Assembly: GCA_024305405.1 (NCBI GenBank)
Contig: JAKNDB010000088.1
Coordinates: 2,312,001-2,376,000 of the forward strand
DNA length: 64,000 nt
Direction: 5' to 3'
Source of the DNA: Dirofilaria immitis
Lineage: Eukaryota > Nematoda > Chromadorea > Rhabditida > Onchocercidae
Positions 51,001 to 63,853 of the stretch are shown piece after piece. Every line of letters begins with the position of its first letter. Within the stretch, counting starts at the first letter, position 1. The notes beneath the pieces were generated by a model. The model was not told where the DNA came from. It saw only the letters and a list, made by a program, of their open reading frames with translations, and made no database searches. The translations under genes were made by a program, and so were the position numbers.

Positions 51001-53250
51001 CCAAGTACCGTTGAATGTTTGGTAGAGCATATGGGAAATCCCAATTCGAAAATATCTCTGGCAGCATTATTGGCAGTTGGAAATATTGTCTCAGGAGATG
51101 ATGAGCAAACGCAGAGTATGATTCTCCTTGATTTCGATTCTTGCTTGATTCCTCTAGCTATAAAAAATATATATAAATTTTATTTCGAAGTCTTCAGTAA
51201 GCAATAGTTTCTCTCCTGAAAAGCTTGATCACGCTTGTATGGTCAAATAATTTTTCATTGGATAGATAATACGATTTGTATCTAATGCACAATTTTTTGC
51301 AAGGAATGATAATATCATACTGAAACTGTGAATATTTTTATATTTAATAATAGATATAACACAATTGAAGATGTTGTATGCTGTACGAATGCGTTAAACA
51401 ACATTCATCGTCTATTACTAGACGGTGATCAAAAACGAAGCGTGAAGTATGCTGGGTATTATCGAATATTGCTGCTGGTACATCTTCGCAGATACAAACC
51501 ATTTTGATGCTGGAATAATTCCGTCTTTGATACAAATTTTGAAAACGGAGACATTCCAGATTCGTTCCGAAGTAAGTTTTCATTCCCGTAAGAATTTTAT
51601 TTTTCTTATTTTATGCAAATAATTTTTCAAATATTCCTTAATAAAAATGCGAAGCTTCAAAAAAGATGCAAATTTTTATCTTTTAGATTAAAAACATAGG
51701 AAATTTCTAATTTGTTTTGATTTAGGATCGTTTACTTCATTTTAATTCACTCAATTTTGTTATTATACTTTCTAAAAAAATGCAGTCGGAAAGACTAAAG
51801 TTTTAGAAGTTTGTGAGAAATGCATATTAAAATGATTTTCCTTTCAGCTGGTTGTTGTAAGACAGCAAATGAAAATGTTATGGAAATCTTTCAGCTTTAA
51901 TGAATTATAAGATTAAAATGAAGTGAAACACTTTATAGGCGTGCTGGGTTATTGCTAATGCGGTTACTGGAGGTAGCAAAGAACATATAACGAGAATTGT
52001 GAATGAAGGTGCTCTTACACCTCTTAGTGATATGCTTACGGTTATGGATTGCAGTGTTGTTGTTGTGGTACTGAAAACATTAGCTGGGATTTTGGAATGT
52101 GGTGAAAGTTATAAAGGTGGCGTTCAGTTGTTTATTCACCTTATGTACTCTGTTTACTTTTCTTTACAGGCATGTAGAACTTTTGTCTGTACCTACGTTA
52201 CTATTGCATTATACAATTTCCACTGTCATTTCAAAAGATATAGAATTGGACTTGCCATTAAGCATGGCCAGACTTTATTTTAAATTTTAATACATGTTAA
52301 CGAATATTTATATATTTTCTTATCAGTTTCCAGTCGATTGGGATAGAATATCCTCTAAGACTGAACTTTTAAAGTCATCTGTGATCCTATTAAATTAAAG
52401 TTAGTTGAAAATGAAAAATAATTTTCTGACTAGAAATCATTTTTGGAATTTTTATTCTAGAATGTTGATGATACATTTGTCAACTATATCGGTAATATGG
52501 GATTTCTGGGAAAATGCAGTTCTGATAGTTGCATGATGATTTAAAAGTGTTATGATGATAGGGTTTTTTTTTTAATATATATTTATCTGCTATTATCATT
52601 CGCTTTGCAGTTAATGGCAAAAATCCTTATTCTGCGATGCTAGAAGAATTAAATGTGATCGACAAATTGGAATTCTTGATGTTGTAAGTTAAGCTTCAAT
52701 GGTGAAAATGTTGCAGAAAATGCCTTTTGTCTTTTGGCATGAACAGGTCTTCACACAACTTAAAAAATGCTAACCAATCTCTATACATTTCTAGATGAAA
52801 CTGACTAATCAGGGTTTTTAGCTATTTTTGTTTTCTTTTTTTTTATCGAATCATATAAGTTTAATCTTTTTTAGAAGTACAAATACGGAAATATTTTTTA
52901 AAGCATGCGCAATCATGGAAAAATATTATCTTTGTGATGATGACGAACAAGATGAGGCTGCCAGCAAGAGAAATTCCGATGCTATAGATTCTGTTGGTAA
53001 AGCTATAAATCATTTTAATTTCTCTTAATCTATGTATATTTTTTCTTTACTCTGCGGCTTTAAATATTGAATACTTTGGTTTTTTCCTTTTTGAAATCTA
53101 TCGTCAGGATGGAATCTTCTTGATATGTTTGTTCATTTAGTTACATTCGAGATTAAGGATTTTATTGAAATCACAATATCGCAACTAATGGAAAAAAAAT
53201 CATTTTGTGAATTTTCCTACAAATTGGTGATTCTGGTATCCTCTAAATGA
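48036..53250 (+). CDS. Divergent importin alpha (karyopherin alpha)
   Basis: Importin alpha carries nuclear-localisation-signal cargo to the nucleus with importin beta. Exons: 48036-48114, 48545-48687, 48782-48844, 49144-49246, 49887-50085, 50216-50344, 50429-50513, 50869-51115, 51371-51571, 51939-52116, 52611-52683, 52875-52996 and 53108-53250 (TGA), about 588 residues. Exons 1-2 hold the importin-beta-binding domain (MRKRREEACAEIRKARR, NKRRQ). Exons 4-12 hold about ten armadillo repeats, e.g. ALGNIAAECCEYRDLC, CAVWAASNLCRGKEPP, AVGNIVSGDDEQTQ, EVCWVLSNIAAGTSSQIQ, ACWVIANAVTGGSKEHI. The last repeat ends TNTEIFFKACAIMEKYY. The signature Trp of helix 3 is kept in repeats 4, 7 and 8 but absent from 2, 3 and 5, so the major NLS groove is altered. 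Exon 9 needs one base added at 51431-51435 and one at 51502-51505. The exon 8/9 boundary was chosen by phase and homology; the last exon is uncertain. I do not assign an ima number. Confidence 0.9.
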
Positions 53251-54045
53251 CAATAATTATTATATTTGCTAAGACATTGTCTTTTTTCATGTAATTCTGA
53301 CAAAAACGAAAGTTCGAAAAACGAAATATGAAAACAGGAATGTGAAAATCTCTTCAAAATGAGTACTTCCTGCTTATGATCGCCCTAAAATCGGGATTCA
53401 TCATTTCAAGGATCCACGGCGGTCTGTAAATGTGGCATGAATTTGAGATTGCACTATAATCTGTTTAATTCATTTATTAATAATGCATATGTCAATTCTA
53501 GCCTTAGAACATATTTCTGGTGATTGATTAAAGAATTTTATGAGCGTTATCAGTATATATTTTGTATATTCGTGCAAAAAAGTGCATTTAAAGTAGTATT
53601 GTAGAGATTTGCAACAGAACAACACCAATAAAAGAAAATTAAGAGAGTAAATATGTATCCTAAGAGGATATATGTTTTTTTTTCTGGTAAAAATATTAGA
53701 TGGGAGCGAGAAATAATTCTAAATGAAGATCGGAAAATTTTTGGCTTTTCCAGCATTTAAAAGTTTATCTTTTTTCAAAAGATATAGTCAAAATCAATGT
53801 CAACATGTTGATATTGAATATTATGATACACGATTGACTGAATTAAAAGTTTTTGCAGAAGTGCCAAAATTAATAAAAATATCTATGTCCATATATCAAA
53901 GATGTTTATAGGTATCGTGGTATGACACACATCAATAACATTATGTTAGCTATCCACAACATTAAACGTTGAAGTATGATTATTAATCCTTAATGCCATC
54001 GAAATTGTTGGTAAAAATTGTAGTGACGTTGTAGTTCGAAAATTT
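53251..54045. other. Convergent spacer between importin alpha and msh-5
   Basis: About 800 bases between two 3' ends. A plus-strand frame at 53723-53911 follows an in-frame TTTTCCAG but has no conserved relative and sits in what should be 3' UTR of both genes. I therefore leave it uncalled. Confidence 0.5.
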
Positions 54046-55503
54046 CTAGCTATTAATAGTTGATTTCGCTTCACTGTTTACTCTAAAAGAAAAATTTCAT
54101 TCAAATGTTCATTTTACAAAAACATATTAAAAGTAACAAATTTCCATGGTAAAGTACATCATGGCCGACTTAGTGTATATTATTTTATCTCAGTTCATTT
54201 CTAGTAGCGCAGTTTTCTCAAATCAAAACTGCTGTAAAATTCAATATAAATCTAACTAGGATAATATTGAAGAGATTAAAATTCGATTTGAGAGTATTAT
54301 CACTTACGCGAATATTTTGAAATTTTGAACATCAGCCACTGGACTCAAGAAGGAAACGTTGCGCGATGATTTTGATGACTAGAATTTTCATATTACAAAC
54401 TTCATATTTGAACAATGTTATTTACCTTTTGCTAAATTCTTTAAAAGATTTGAATTCCTCATGGAAATCACTCAGATTAACTGACGAACTTTTAGTTATC
54501 ATTAGCGAAGAAGCTGCTTTGTCATTATTTTAGTGTCTTATTGATAGGATATTGATAGCGCGCACTTATGGTACATCAAAATCCATATTATACAAGCTAT
54601 ATGGGATGAGATGTTACCATTTTGGCGCTTACGGCGATGGTTCAATGAAAATTATTCTAATTTGATCTTCAGAAAAAATTTCAACTTGCATGTTCAAACT
54701 GTGTTTTTTCAATATTGATGATCTTCCAGTAACACTCAGAATCGATTCAAGTACATTCGGTGTACTATCATTTTCTGTTGATTCAACTTGCAGATGCATG
54801 GAAATTACTGCTGAATTTCCCAAGTTTTGTAACACTCTGGGAGTGGATCCATTAGATTCACTACAAATTGAAGTTTTTCAATTGAAATCTTTTTAATTCA
54901 TATTAATATTTAAAGTTTGTTAACAATCTATAAAAGAATTTAAAATTTTAAAATTAAAAAAAAAGAAAATTTTTAATAAGGAATATCATGCAAAAAGGAA
55001 ATGTTATTCTGATCAAAAGACATTTCAAATGAAATTTTTATATTGTATAGTGTAAAGAGCGCTCTATGGATAAAAAAAAATTCTAATTACAGGTCTTTAA
55101 AGTCAATTACATATCTAAATAACAAAATTTGCCATAGATTTTCTCTTATAGAGATGAAAGACATTAGGAAGTGTTTTATAGCATATTAGAATTTTTTTAT
55201 GACTTTCCGTAATCATTTGAATGTCAACTCACAGAAAAATTAAATTATATTGATATTAGATTCCTCTTTTGTTCTAGCTATGTAAAATAATTTCAATATT
55301 GATGAAAAATTTTTGCTTATTTCTAATGTATTACCCCGATTTTGTCATCATATTTTCGCGTCGTGCTAAATCGATCTGTTCTTCTGTATTAATGCTATCA
55401 CCAATTTTTATTTTAACAACATCACTTTCAGTCTCGTCTTTCATTATTGCCATATCTTGTTCTTCCATTGGTAGTAATAATTCCGTCATAACTCGTAAAA
55501 AAT
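54046..55503 (-). other. msh-5 C-terminal tail exons
   Basis: The frame of the exon at 55503 runs to a TAA at 55331, but GTAATA at 55334 is a usable donor in phase 2. It joins exactly to an exon at 54860 preceded by TTTGTAG, and then by good donors (GTAAGC, GTAAGTG) to exons near 54513, 54378 and 54082 (TAG at 54046). The encoded tail (~190 residues) is rich in Ser, Thr, Asn and Glu. It contains four S/T-P sites: STPR, STPN, EPSP and LSPV. The boundary near 54513 and a one-base gap at 54427-54430 are unresolved. Confidence 0.7.
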
Positions 55504-58500
55504 CTGAAAACAATAAACATTTTTTCTTCTCACATATCAATAAACATTTTTTCTTCTCACATATTTTCCTGTAATTTTGATGTTTGTGCATATACTTTTA
55601 GATCTCATTCGATACAACATTTTGTAATTCATATTTGATTTATAGAATATATATCTGCTATATATGTCAGTACTTTTTCAAAATGTATAATATGGTTCTG
55701 CTTTTTATATAACATTATTTTCATGAAGTTAATGACAGTTCATAAATGAATAAATCACAACCCTAGTTAAAAATCACACTTGCCAAAAGAGGAAAATCAG
55801 AAAAAGATTGAATATTTAAATAATTATAAAAACTTTTAAATCCAAAAGTATAATACCTTTGAAATTCACGGTAAAATCAATATTTTTCAAATTCTCTAAC
55901 AAAGGTTTAATTTTGAAATATAATTCTCCATCGTCATCCAAAGGATCTATGGGTATATTGCATTTGAAGCATTGACGAATCTAAAGCTAGTTAATTTTAA
56001 ATTACATTTATACTGTTTCCCAATTTATTTTAAACTACATTTATATTGCTTCCCATTTATGAAAAACTGCAAAATATAAGTAAATTATTAGAAATAGACC
56101 TCATTAGCGCGTTTTATAATTTCGCTATCAATACCAACTTTGGATGCAATATATGAAGCATAAGAACAATCAATAAAGCCATCAACAAGTTTATATTGAA
56201 AATTGAAATTTCCATCTTTTAATATTACATCCATTGTCTACAGAAATAAATCTTAAACATTAGAAAAAATTTGGATTTAATTGTTTGCATTTTCATTTTC
56301 ATTGTTTCGATTCAAATAATTAAATAAACATGCAAATTATACAGTTGATATCTGTATTTGGAATATCTTTCTAGTTTCAGAATAATCATCACAACCTCGT
56401 CATCCCACAAAAAATCAATATTCATTTTTGAACAAATCGATTAATTTTTTAAGAAAATTCTATAAAATTTTTGATTTGCAGAATGCAACAACGATTTTCG
56501 TTGATAGAATTTTCAAACATTTCCAATTAATATTTTTAAAATCCTAAAGTCTATTTAAATACCAAGAACGATAATAAGCTGTCATCCTTAACGATATGAT
56601 CAATTAATGAATGGAAATGAGATACAGCGAAAATATGTGGACAATCAGTTTTTCCTTTCCGAATCCAATAATTCAATGATGATGTCAGCAAAGAGAAACC
56701 TGCTTCCTGAAAAAATATTATGCTATTGCATTAACACGAAAAGCTTTTGTCTTGCAGCAAATAAGCAAATGCATACAAGTGGTTTCATTTATTCAAAGAA
56801 AAGAAAATCTTCATGAAAGAATCTAGAAGTCAAAAAATTTTGAATAATTAAAATTGAGGTACCATAACAGTGCCTCTACCGAATTCATCGATCAAAATGA
56901 GCGAATTTCCGGTCCCACGTTGTAAAGCAATAGCCATCTGAAATTTTAAATAGAAATTATATTTTGCAAATAACAAGTTTAATTTTCATATATATTTGGT
57001 TTACTTTAAAAAAATCAAAATCACTTTTGAATTATACAACCTCTCAACTTAGTTTAACAATTAAATATTAAAATGAATGATGTGGTTCAATAAATAACCT
57101 GCGACAAATCCGTCGCAAATGTCGACATTCCATCAATACGCAATCCAGTGTATGTATTCGTGTAATAATACGATCCACTGGTCCAATAATAGCACTTTTA
57201 GCTGGCACAAAACTTCCAATATGTGCAAGAAATACAATAATTCCAATCTGTATTCAACTTATTAGCTAATTTTCAATTATTATTTATTTACATGCTATTT
57301 TCAAGATGCCTTTTCGTTGCTATTAGAAGCTAACTTTAATAACTTTAATAAAAAAATAATTCATAAAGATAAGTTATTAAAAATATATTTATTCTCACAT
57401 TTATAACCAAAGTACTATCCAAGAGTAATGCAAGACTTACGTACATTTTTTCTTGCATTGATAATGTAAACCGATTTGATCATTCAATTTCATGAAACTT
57501 AATATTTATATTGCCTTGAAATCATGTACCTGTTTCAGGTAAACACTTTTGCCAGATGCATTTGGTCCCATTAGAACTTTCACCTTTGTTTGCGCACCTC
57601 CAGAACTACAAAAATACATTTTCATTTGTTTTTATCAAAATTAAGCTAATGTAACTTCAATTCTTTTCATGAAAGCTTTGCAACGATTATTTTTTATGCG
57701 AAAAATAATATTCACTTATTTTATAGAGATACTGATTCTTATGCAAAAATAAAATAAAATGAAATTGAACCACTAATTAAGTAAAGACTCATTTAGAATA
57801 TCATATTGAAATGTGAAATGAAACATACTATTTGAGAATATATTATTCTTCAATAAGCGATTTAATATAATTTGTCAATCAATTATAATTGCGGTCTATT
57901 CAAATTCAAAATTAAAATTTTTGAATTTGTTAAATTAATAACCGAATTGAATTTGGAACGAATTTACTCGTTGATAACAATTCTGTAATAGCATGCCGTC
58001 CATCATCTACATCAATCACAGATTCATCTACGTAACGTGGAGAATGCCAGTTATATTCACGAGCTGTTAGTGCGAGTGAAATAACGCAATCTAACGTAGC
58101 GCAAACATAAACTGCTTGACGGATAGATTTATCATATTGGCAAACTAATTGCTTCAACCTAAAGTAATGAATTTAAAATTGGTCCATCAACAAAATCACA
58201 CAATGAATCATTAATTATACAATCAGATATTATCAAGAAAGAAAAATTAGCTAGAGAAGTTAAAGATAAATAAAATACTTTCGTGAAAAATTTCAAAGTT
58301 AAAAATCAGTAACGATGAAGAATAAAATCAGTAAGGATGAATTTCAGGCTTCCTGATATCTTCAATATATAAATTCTCTCATAATTTTTCAAATTCCTTT
58401 TCATTAATAGAGAAATAGATTTTAGTATCTCTTCTTAGATCATAAAACAGCATAAGAGTAAAATACGTAAGAATTATATATTGATTTTGAAGTTATTTAT

Positions 58501-61500
58501 ATTGTGGAAATACATCTCACTTCAAATTATTTTTCTGATTTTCAAGTATTTCTAAAGTTTCTAGAATTGGAAATTCAGGAAAAAAACAAACTTTAGCATT
58601 GCATTTGTTTCAATATCAATTATTTCCATTTTTATATCACCAATTTCTCGATCAAGTTTACGCATTCGTTCATTTTTACATGTATTGCATTTTCCGTCTC
58701 ATATAAAAGTTCAATTTCATTTCGAATAGATGATGGAAACACTGTATTTTTGGTACCACTAACAAATAACCAAACATCGGTATATAACATACGGATGATG
58801 GTACATCTGAAAAAAATGCTCATTCAATACGAATTTTTTTACAATTCTTCAAATCTTCTCTAATTTCTTCATTATAATTCCTCTATATTCGTAAAATTTT
58901 TTTATTTCATAGGATAATAAATATAACTATTCTTACTCAAAGCTGTAGCTTCCATTCTTGCAATGCGTGTCAATGTTTTGGGTAACGATGCATATAATTC
59001 CTTCACTGAAACTTAAGATTTTTACTAAAATATATTAAAATTTTAATTATTAATGATGTCTTTGGACTTTTCTTTAAATTATTTGAAAAACGATTTTGAG
59101 CATAAGTATAATATGAAGAAAAGATAAGACATTTTTAGATCCAAGAAATTTTTTTCAATTTACAATACAAATATTCAAAAGAAAGCGTAAAATTTATAGA
59201 TTCCTAAAACAACACTTTACAATGATCCAAATTCTCATCGACATTTGCATTTACGACAAATCGATTTTCCATAAATGATTCCGAAAAATTGATCTGTTAA
59301 AAAAATGAATTATTTAAAAATTATTATTAATGTATACGACAATGAATATTTCTTTCGAAATTATTTGTATAAACAGTGAACCTCATTAGTCAAGGAAAGC
59401 TTGTCTAATTATATCCTTTAATATGTGTGCTTCTTTATTTATTTCAATTTATACAGTTTAGTTTAGAATGTCCACTCATTATTATAATGGATAACTCATA
59501 TTTTCCGAGTAAATATGCTAGAAAATTGTGTAAAAGAGATCATATAAAAGAAAATGAAAGGTATTAAAAGTGATAAACTTACAACTTCAAAGATAACAGC
59601 TGTGATGCGAGTAATATCTTTGCCAACACTTGCCATTTCATTATCAAGTAAGGCAAATTTCATTTCTCGGATTTTGATATATTCCAGAATTTGCTGTGCT
59701 GTATTGCATGTCTTTAAAAGTAAAATGAAACTAGAAAAGGAAGATAAAGAAAAAGCTGGAAAAATAATCGTGAAAATTTTTCTATCAGTTCATCATTATT
59801 TCAACAAAATATGACTGCAAATTACTATCGTTTTTCATTATTTATTATTAAATCTTTTCTTCCAGAAAATAATTTCTATAAAATCATCATGTTATTTTTG
59901 TGGCAGGATTTTCGGTGTCTACAATAGTAGAAATTTTAATAAACTTTGAAACAATTAAAGATATGCACTAAAAATCAATGTCAATTGCATTTCAATTTTT
60001 TGTTTTTTTGCAAAGAGTAAGACAAATAATAAATAGAACCGTGTAAAGATTTCGCCAATCATTTAATGTTAAACGTTGCGATTTCACTCGTTTGAGAATT
60101 CCTAAAACAATATTGGTATCATGTGATAATGTTATAAACTCAGTACACTGATAACTTCAGTTAAATTATTTCAATAGTGAAATAAACATCAATATTAAGC
60201 AAGTGATTTGCGTCTTTTGATCATATGTGATTTCATACAAGATGGACTTCGATATCAATCTTTCAGGAAAAAATTTACAATTGTATTTTTAACAGAGCTC
60301 GTTTAATATCATTGCTAATTTTGTAATTGTTGATTTTACAAAAATAGAAACAGCGAGAAAAAATGCAGAGAAAAAGCATAGCATACTTTTAAAATGCAAA
60401 TTTTCTTTAATCTTATTCGTATGAAATCAGCCGCATCAAGATTGCAATCTTGCACGAAATAATGGATAGCTGTAACGCGATTCGTTAGCACTTCTCGATT
60501 TGTTGTCGGTCGTTCGAACCAACGCCCAAAAAAATTTTTTTAATTTTTTGAAAAAAATACTTGAAAATTTTCAAAAATTTTTAAGAAAGCTTAAATCAAT
60601 TCATAGCATTAATTCAGATGAATTTCTGTGAATTTTAAAAACAATAATTTTCAATTCCCTCAAACTCTTTGATTTCATTTGCATAGAAGATTTATAATGT
60701 GTAAATGGATCTATTTCATTATAACACATTTGTGTATAAGACTATGAGAATACAATATTAATTTTTAAGCAATAATTCAAGCCTTTTAACCATCATAACA
60801 GTAATTACTTACTAAGGATTATAAGTTTTGTATATGCTTTAAAAGTATTTCTTCTTTCGAAATTCTCTTGTTTTTTAATTTTACCATGAAAAACAAAAAA
60901 TACCGAAGTAAAGTCTCTCCACTTTTAGACTGGCATCGATTACACATACGAAATAAACTGATCCTTTCTCGAGCACCACCAGCTGCATATGTTTTACAAG
61001 CTGATGGATATAGATCATCCTGGAAAATTTGCAACGCACGCTTGGAATTGTCATCCACCTGCATTATTTCCTCCCTGAAAAAGTCAGTTATTTTTCAAAA
61101 TATTTTATGAAAATTATTTAATACATTTCCACTCTAAAATTAAACAAACAAAATAATCGTATTGATTGATCTGATGGGTGTTTTCATATTGATATCTTCA
61201 AATTCTACTCCTAATCGTACTGCATCCAAATATTTCAACAGAGCACCAAAAGCGCAAATCTAAAAATTGAAAATTAAAGAAACAAAAATTAACTGAAGCA
61301 TTGAAACATACTTCGTAAATATTTAGAATTATGCAATAGAAAAAGGAATTCGATACAGTATTTTTTCACTGATACGAAACCATTGAAATAAACAAATAGA
61401 TCAGTGCAATATTATAATATCGTTTAAATAATTATTCGATAAGAGTTTGGAAATGCAAAATAAGATATTAGGCATGGATTCAACATTTACTTATTCTAAA

Positions 61501-63853
61501 TGCTATCAATCCATAAAATAAAGAAACAACTTTTTAATAAACTAGCCATATTTGTTGCTGTCAAATCTAATCGAAATGCTAAACGAAGATTATTCTCTTC
61601 TTTAGTAGAATTCATAGATTCAAAGAGTGGTAAAATACGTTTCTTAGCATCTTCAAAATCTGGAAATGTATGAATCGGAAATTCATCTAAATAATCAAAT
61701 GCTGGTTGGATAAATAATAATTTTGATAATCACAGTAATTTGTTCATTAAATTATTAAAAAAAAAAAAAAAAAAAACGAACTATAAGCAACACTCGGCAT
61801 TAAATGTAATGCAATCATAGATTTTGCTTGTACTTCATCATCACTCTCGTCAACATTCTCATCTTGATCATCAATTCCTTCTTTATTTACAGTATTATCC
61901 TGTTCAATTTCTTTATCTGGCATTTCGGTAATTTTATCCGGTATTTCGATAGTGTTACTCTCACCAAAACCTTTTAAAAACAATCGATTAAGAAAAAATT
62001 TTTTCAACAATTTAATCCCTAATATATTTTATCTAATTCATTAAATTATACGACAAAGGAAGGAAATTCAATTATTCGAAAAATTATACATCAAATCGCT
62101 AAATTATATAAATTTCACTAATTTGATTAAATTCACTAATTTGGAAGATTTTTAATCTAATTTTCAAACACTTACATGATTTGTTAAGTTGGGCGAGAAG
62201 ATTGACATCTTGCTTTTTACTAACAATAATAATTGATGGTTCTAATTGCAACAAAACTATAACAAATTTAAAAAGAAAAAACAAAAGAAATCAGATTAAT
62301 TCATATAATTAAAAATAATCGAAATATTCCAAAAAAAAAAAACGCTCCCACTAACTTTTATGGATTATCATTTATAATGCAAGTAAAACAGCTAATTAAA
62401 TTATCAGATATATTGACCTATAACACTTCGAAGATAACAGTCTGGACCATTAAATCTACGGTCATCCATTTGAAACCTAAGGAAAAACTTGGATTCATTT
62501 GCATTTTCATCTTAATTTCAATGAACGAATTGGGAAAATTTAATTTTCTATAACTTTTTCAGTTGCATAGAATGTAACTGTATCAAGAGTAGCCTTTGTT
62601 AAACAATTCTAACTTCAGAAATCTCAAGCATTCTTAGCATAAATTAATTGGGATTAATGTTTTTAATTTTTTTCTGACTCTGATGGCTTAAAATTGTATG
62701 TTTAAAAATTTCTCGAAAATTCAATTATTTTTGAATATTCCCAACAATTCAAAAATTCAATTAAAACTTAATAATTGGAAAAACATAGAACTGGAGAAAA
62801 ATATTACTCGAAAATAATAGTTATCTATTTTAATGACATGTTTTGAGCTGTCCTATAATTCACAAGAAAAAAAATTAATTAAAGTTTTCAAAAAACTTAC
62901 GAGAATGTGTCATCTTGAAATCATTCTCATCCTCTAACAAATCGGTTAACACAAATATTGCAGCCGTTTCTTGATCATAGCACGCAGCGCCAAGTTTATT
63001 TCGATTATAATGCAACGATAAAACTTTAGTTGACATCTATAAAAGATACGAATTGAAATATTTTTAAGAAAAAAGGAATTATTGAAATTTGACATTTTAC
63101 AAATATTTTATCCAAAAATTCTAATAACAATTTTTGATTATATTTATGATATAAATTTATTGAAATATATTGTTTCTTTGAATATTTTTCAATAATTTGA
63201 AGATTTATTTTTAAATCAAAATTTTATAAGAAAAAATTTTTTAAATATTTCTAGCTAATGAAGAATTAATTTTCAATGAAACTTTTTCCTACATAATTCA
63301 TCAAAAATTTACTGTTTTTTCTCTTTCTTTCAAATATTTCTGATTAACAAAAGAAAAAAATTTAATTTGACGATTAATTTTTGATAGATGCTTTGCAAGC
63401 ATTTATGAATCGAAAATTTGAAAAAATAATTATCAATATATCATTATATTTAATATATCGTATTAATTTTAAATTCAATTAAAATCAATTTTTTCGAGCA
63501 AAAATAAAGCAAATTAATTTTTGCAAAAATTTACAAAAAAGTTTGATTCATTTCTTTCTACGCTCATCTTAAATCTATTTCCCATTCGCTTTACTTAAAT
63601 ATCATATCATTTCATATTTTAGCAATTTTCAAATTCAAATTTCAACTTTCAATTTCAATTTTAAATATTTAATTAATTTAACTCGAAAAGTTAGAAGGAA
63701 AATGATATGTCGAATTGTTTTAGAAATTTCATGAAATTTTCAAAAGTAAAAGAAGATTGAGAATAAAAGTTTAACTCACCCAGTCAAAAAGTGAAATTTT
63801 ACCGGAAATGATTCCGATAATTTGAATAATTGCATTATATCTTTTGGCGCCAT
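54046..63853 (-). CDS. msh-5: MutS homologue MSH-5 (meiotic crossover factor) with C-terminal extension
   Basis: MSH5 pairs with MSH4 as a ring-shaped ATPase that stabilises meiotic recombination intermediates for crossing over. About 26 exons; key ones: 63853-63780 (possible start), 63036-62901, 62476-62418, 62256-62176, 61970-61782, 61259-61150, 61074-60904, 60525-60387, 60101-60040, 59711-59583, 59293-59221, 59005-58937, 58806-58592, 58158-57943, 57605-57530, 57247-57099, 56937-56863, 56706-56563, 56237-56100, 55980-55857, 55503-55335, 54860-54633, ~54513-54426, 54378-54308, 54082-54046. Walker A is [13 protein letters not shown] (57.5 kb); Walker B is [11 protein letters not shown] (56.9 kb); [13 protein letters not shown] follows. 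The clamp/lever core gives [12 protein letters not shown] and WFERPTTN. As in MSH5 generally there is no mismatch-recognition domain I. Length is ~1060 residues against ~835 in human. Frame needs one base added near 62473, 58747-58751, 58673-58677, ~57143-57152 and 54427-54430. The true start may instead be the ATG at 63036. Confidence 0.95.
61755..61776. repeat. Poly(A) run on the plus strand
   Basis: A run of about 22 A, read as poly(T) at the start of an msh-5 intron just after the donor. It is the longest homopolymer I noticed and a likely site of length error. Confidence 0.9.

Noticed and set aside
51116..51207. Reading importin alpha exon 8 through to a donor at 51197
   Set aside because: Ending at 51115 and resuming at 51371 gives the expected armadillo spacing after DDEQTQ; the longer version adds unrelated residues.
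48036..53250. Calling the importin alpha a pseudogene
   Set aside because: Splice phases agree throughout and the only two lesions are single-base losses in short runs, the same type seen in conserved genes such as atg-9.
53723..53911. Plus-strand frame following TTTTCCAG
   Set aside because: Lies in the convergent spacer, has no recognised family and no second exon.
54690..54896. Plus-strand frame opposite the msh-5 tail exon
   Set aside because: The minus-strand frame there has a TTTGTAG acceptor, a GTAAGC donor and matching phases; the plus frame has no supporting exons.
55331..63853. Ending msh-5 at the TAA at 55331
   Set aside because: A phase-matched donor precedes this stop and four downstream exons with good splice signals continue the frame to 54046.
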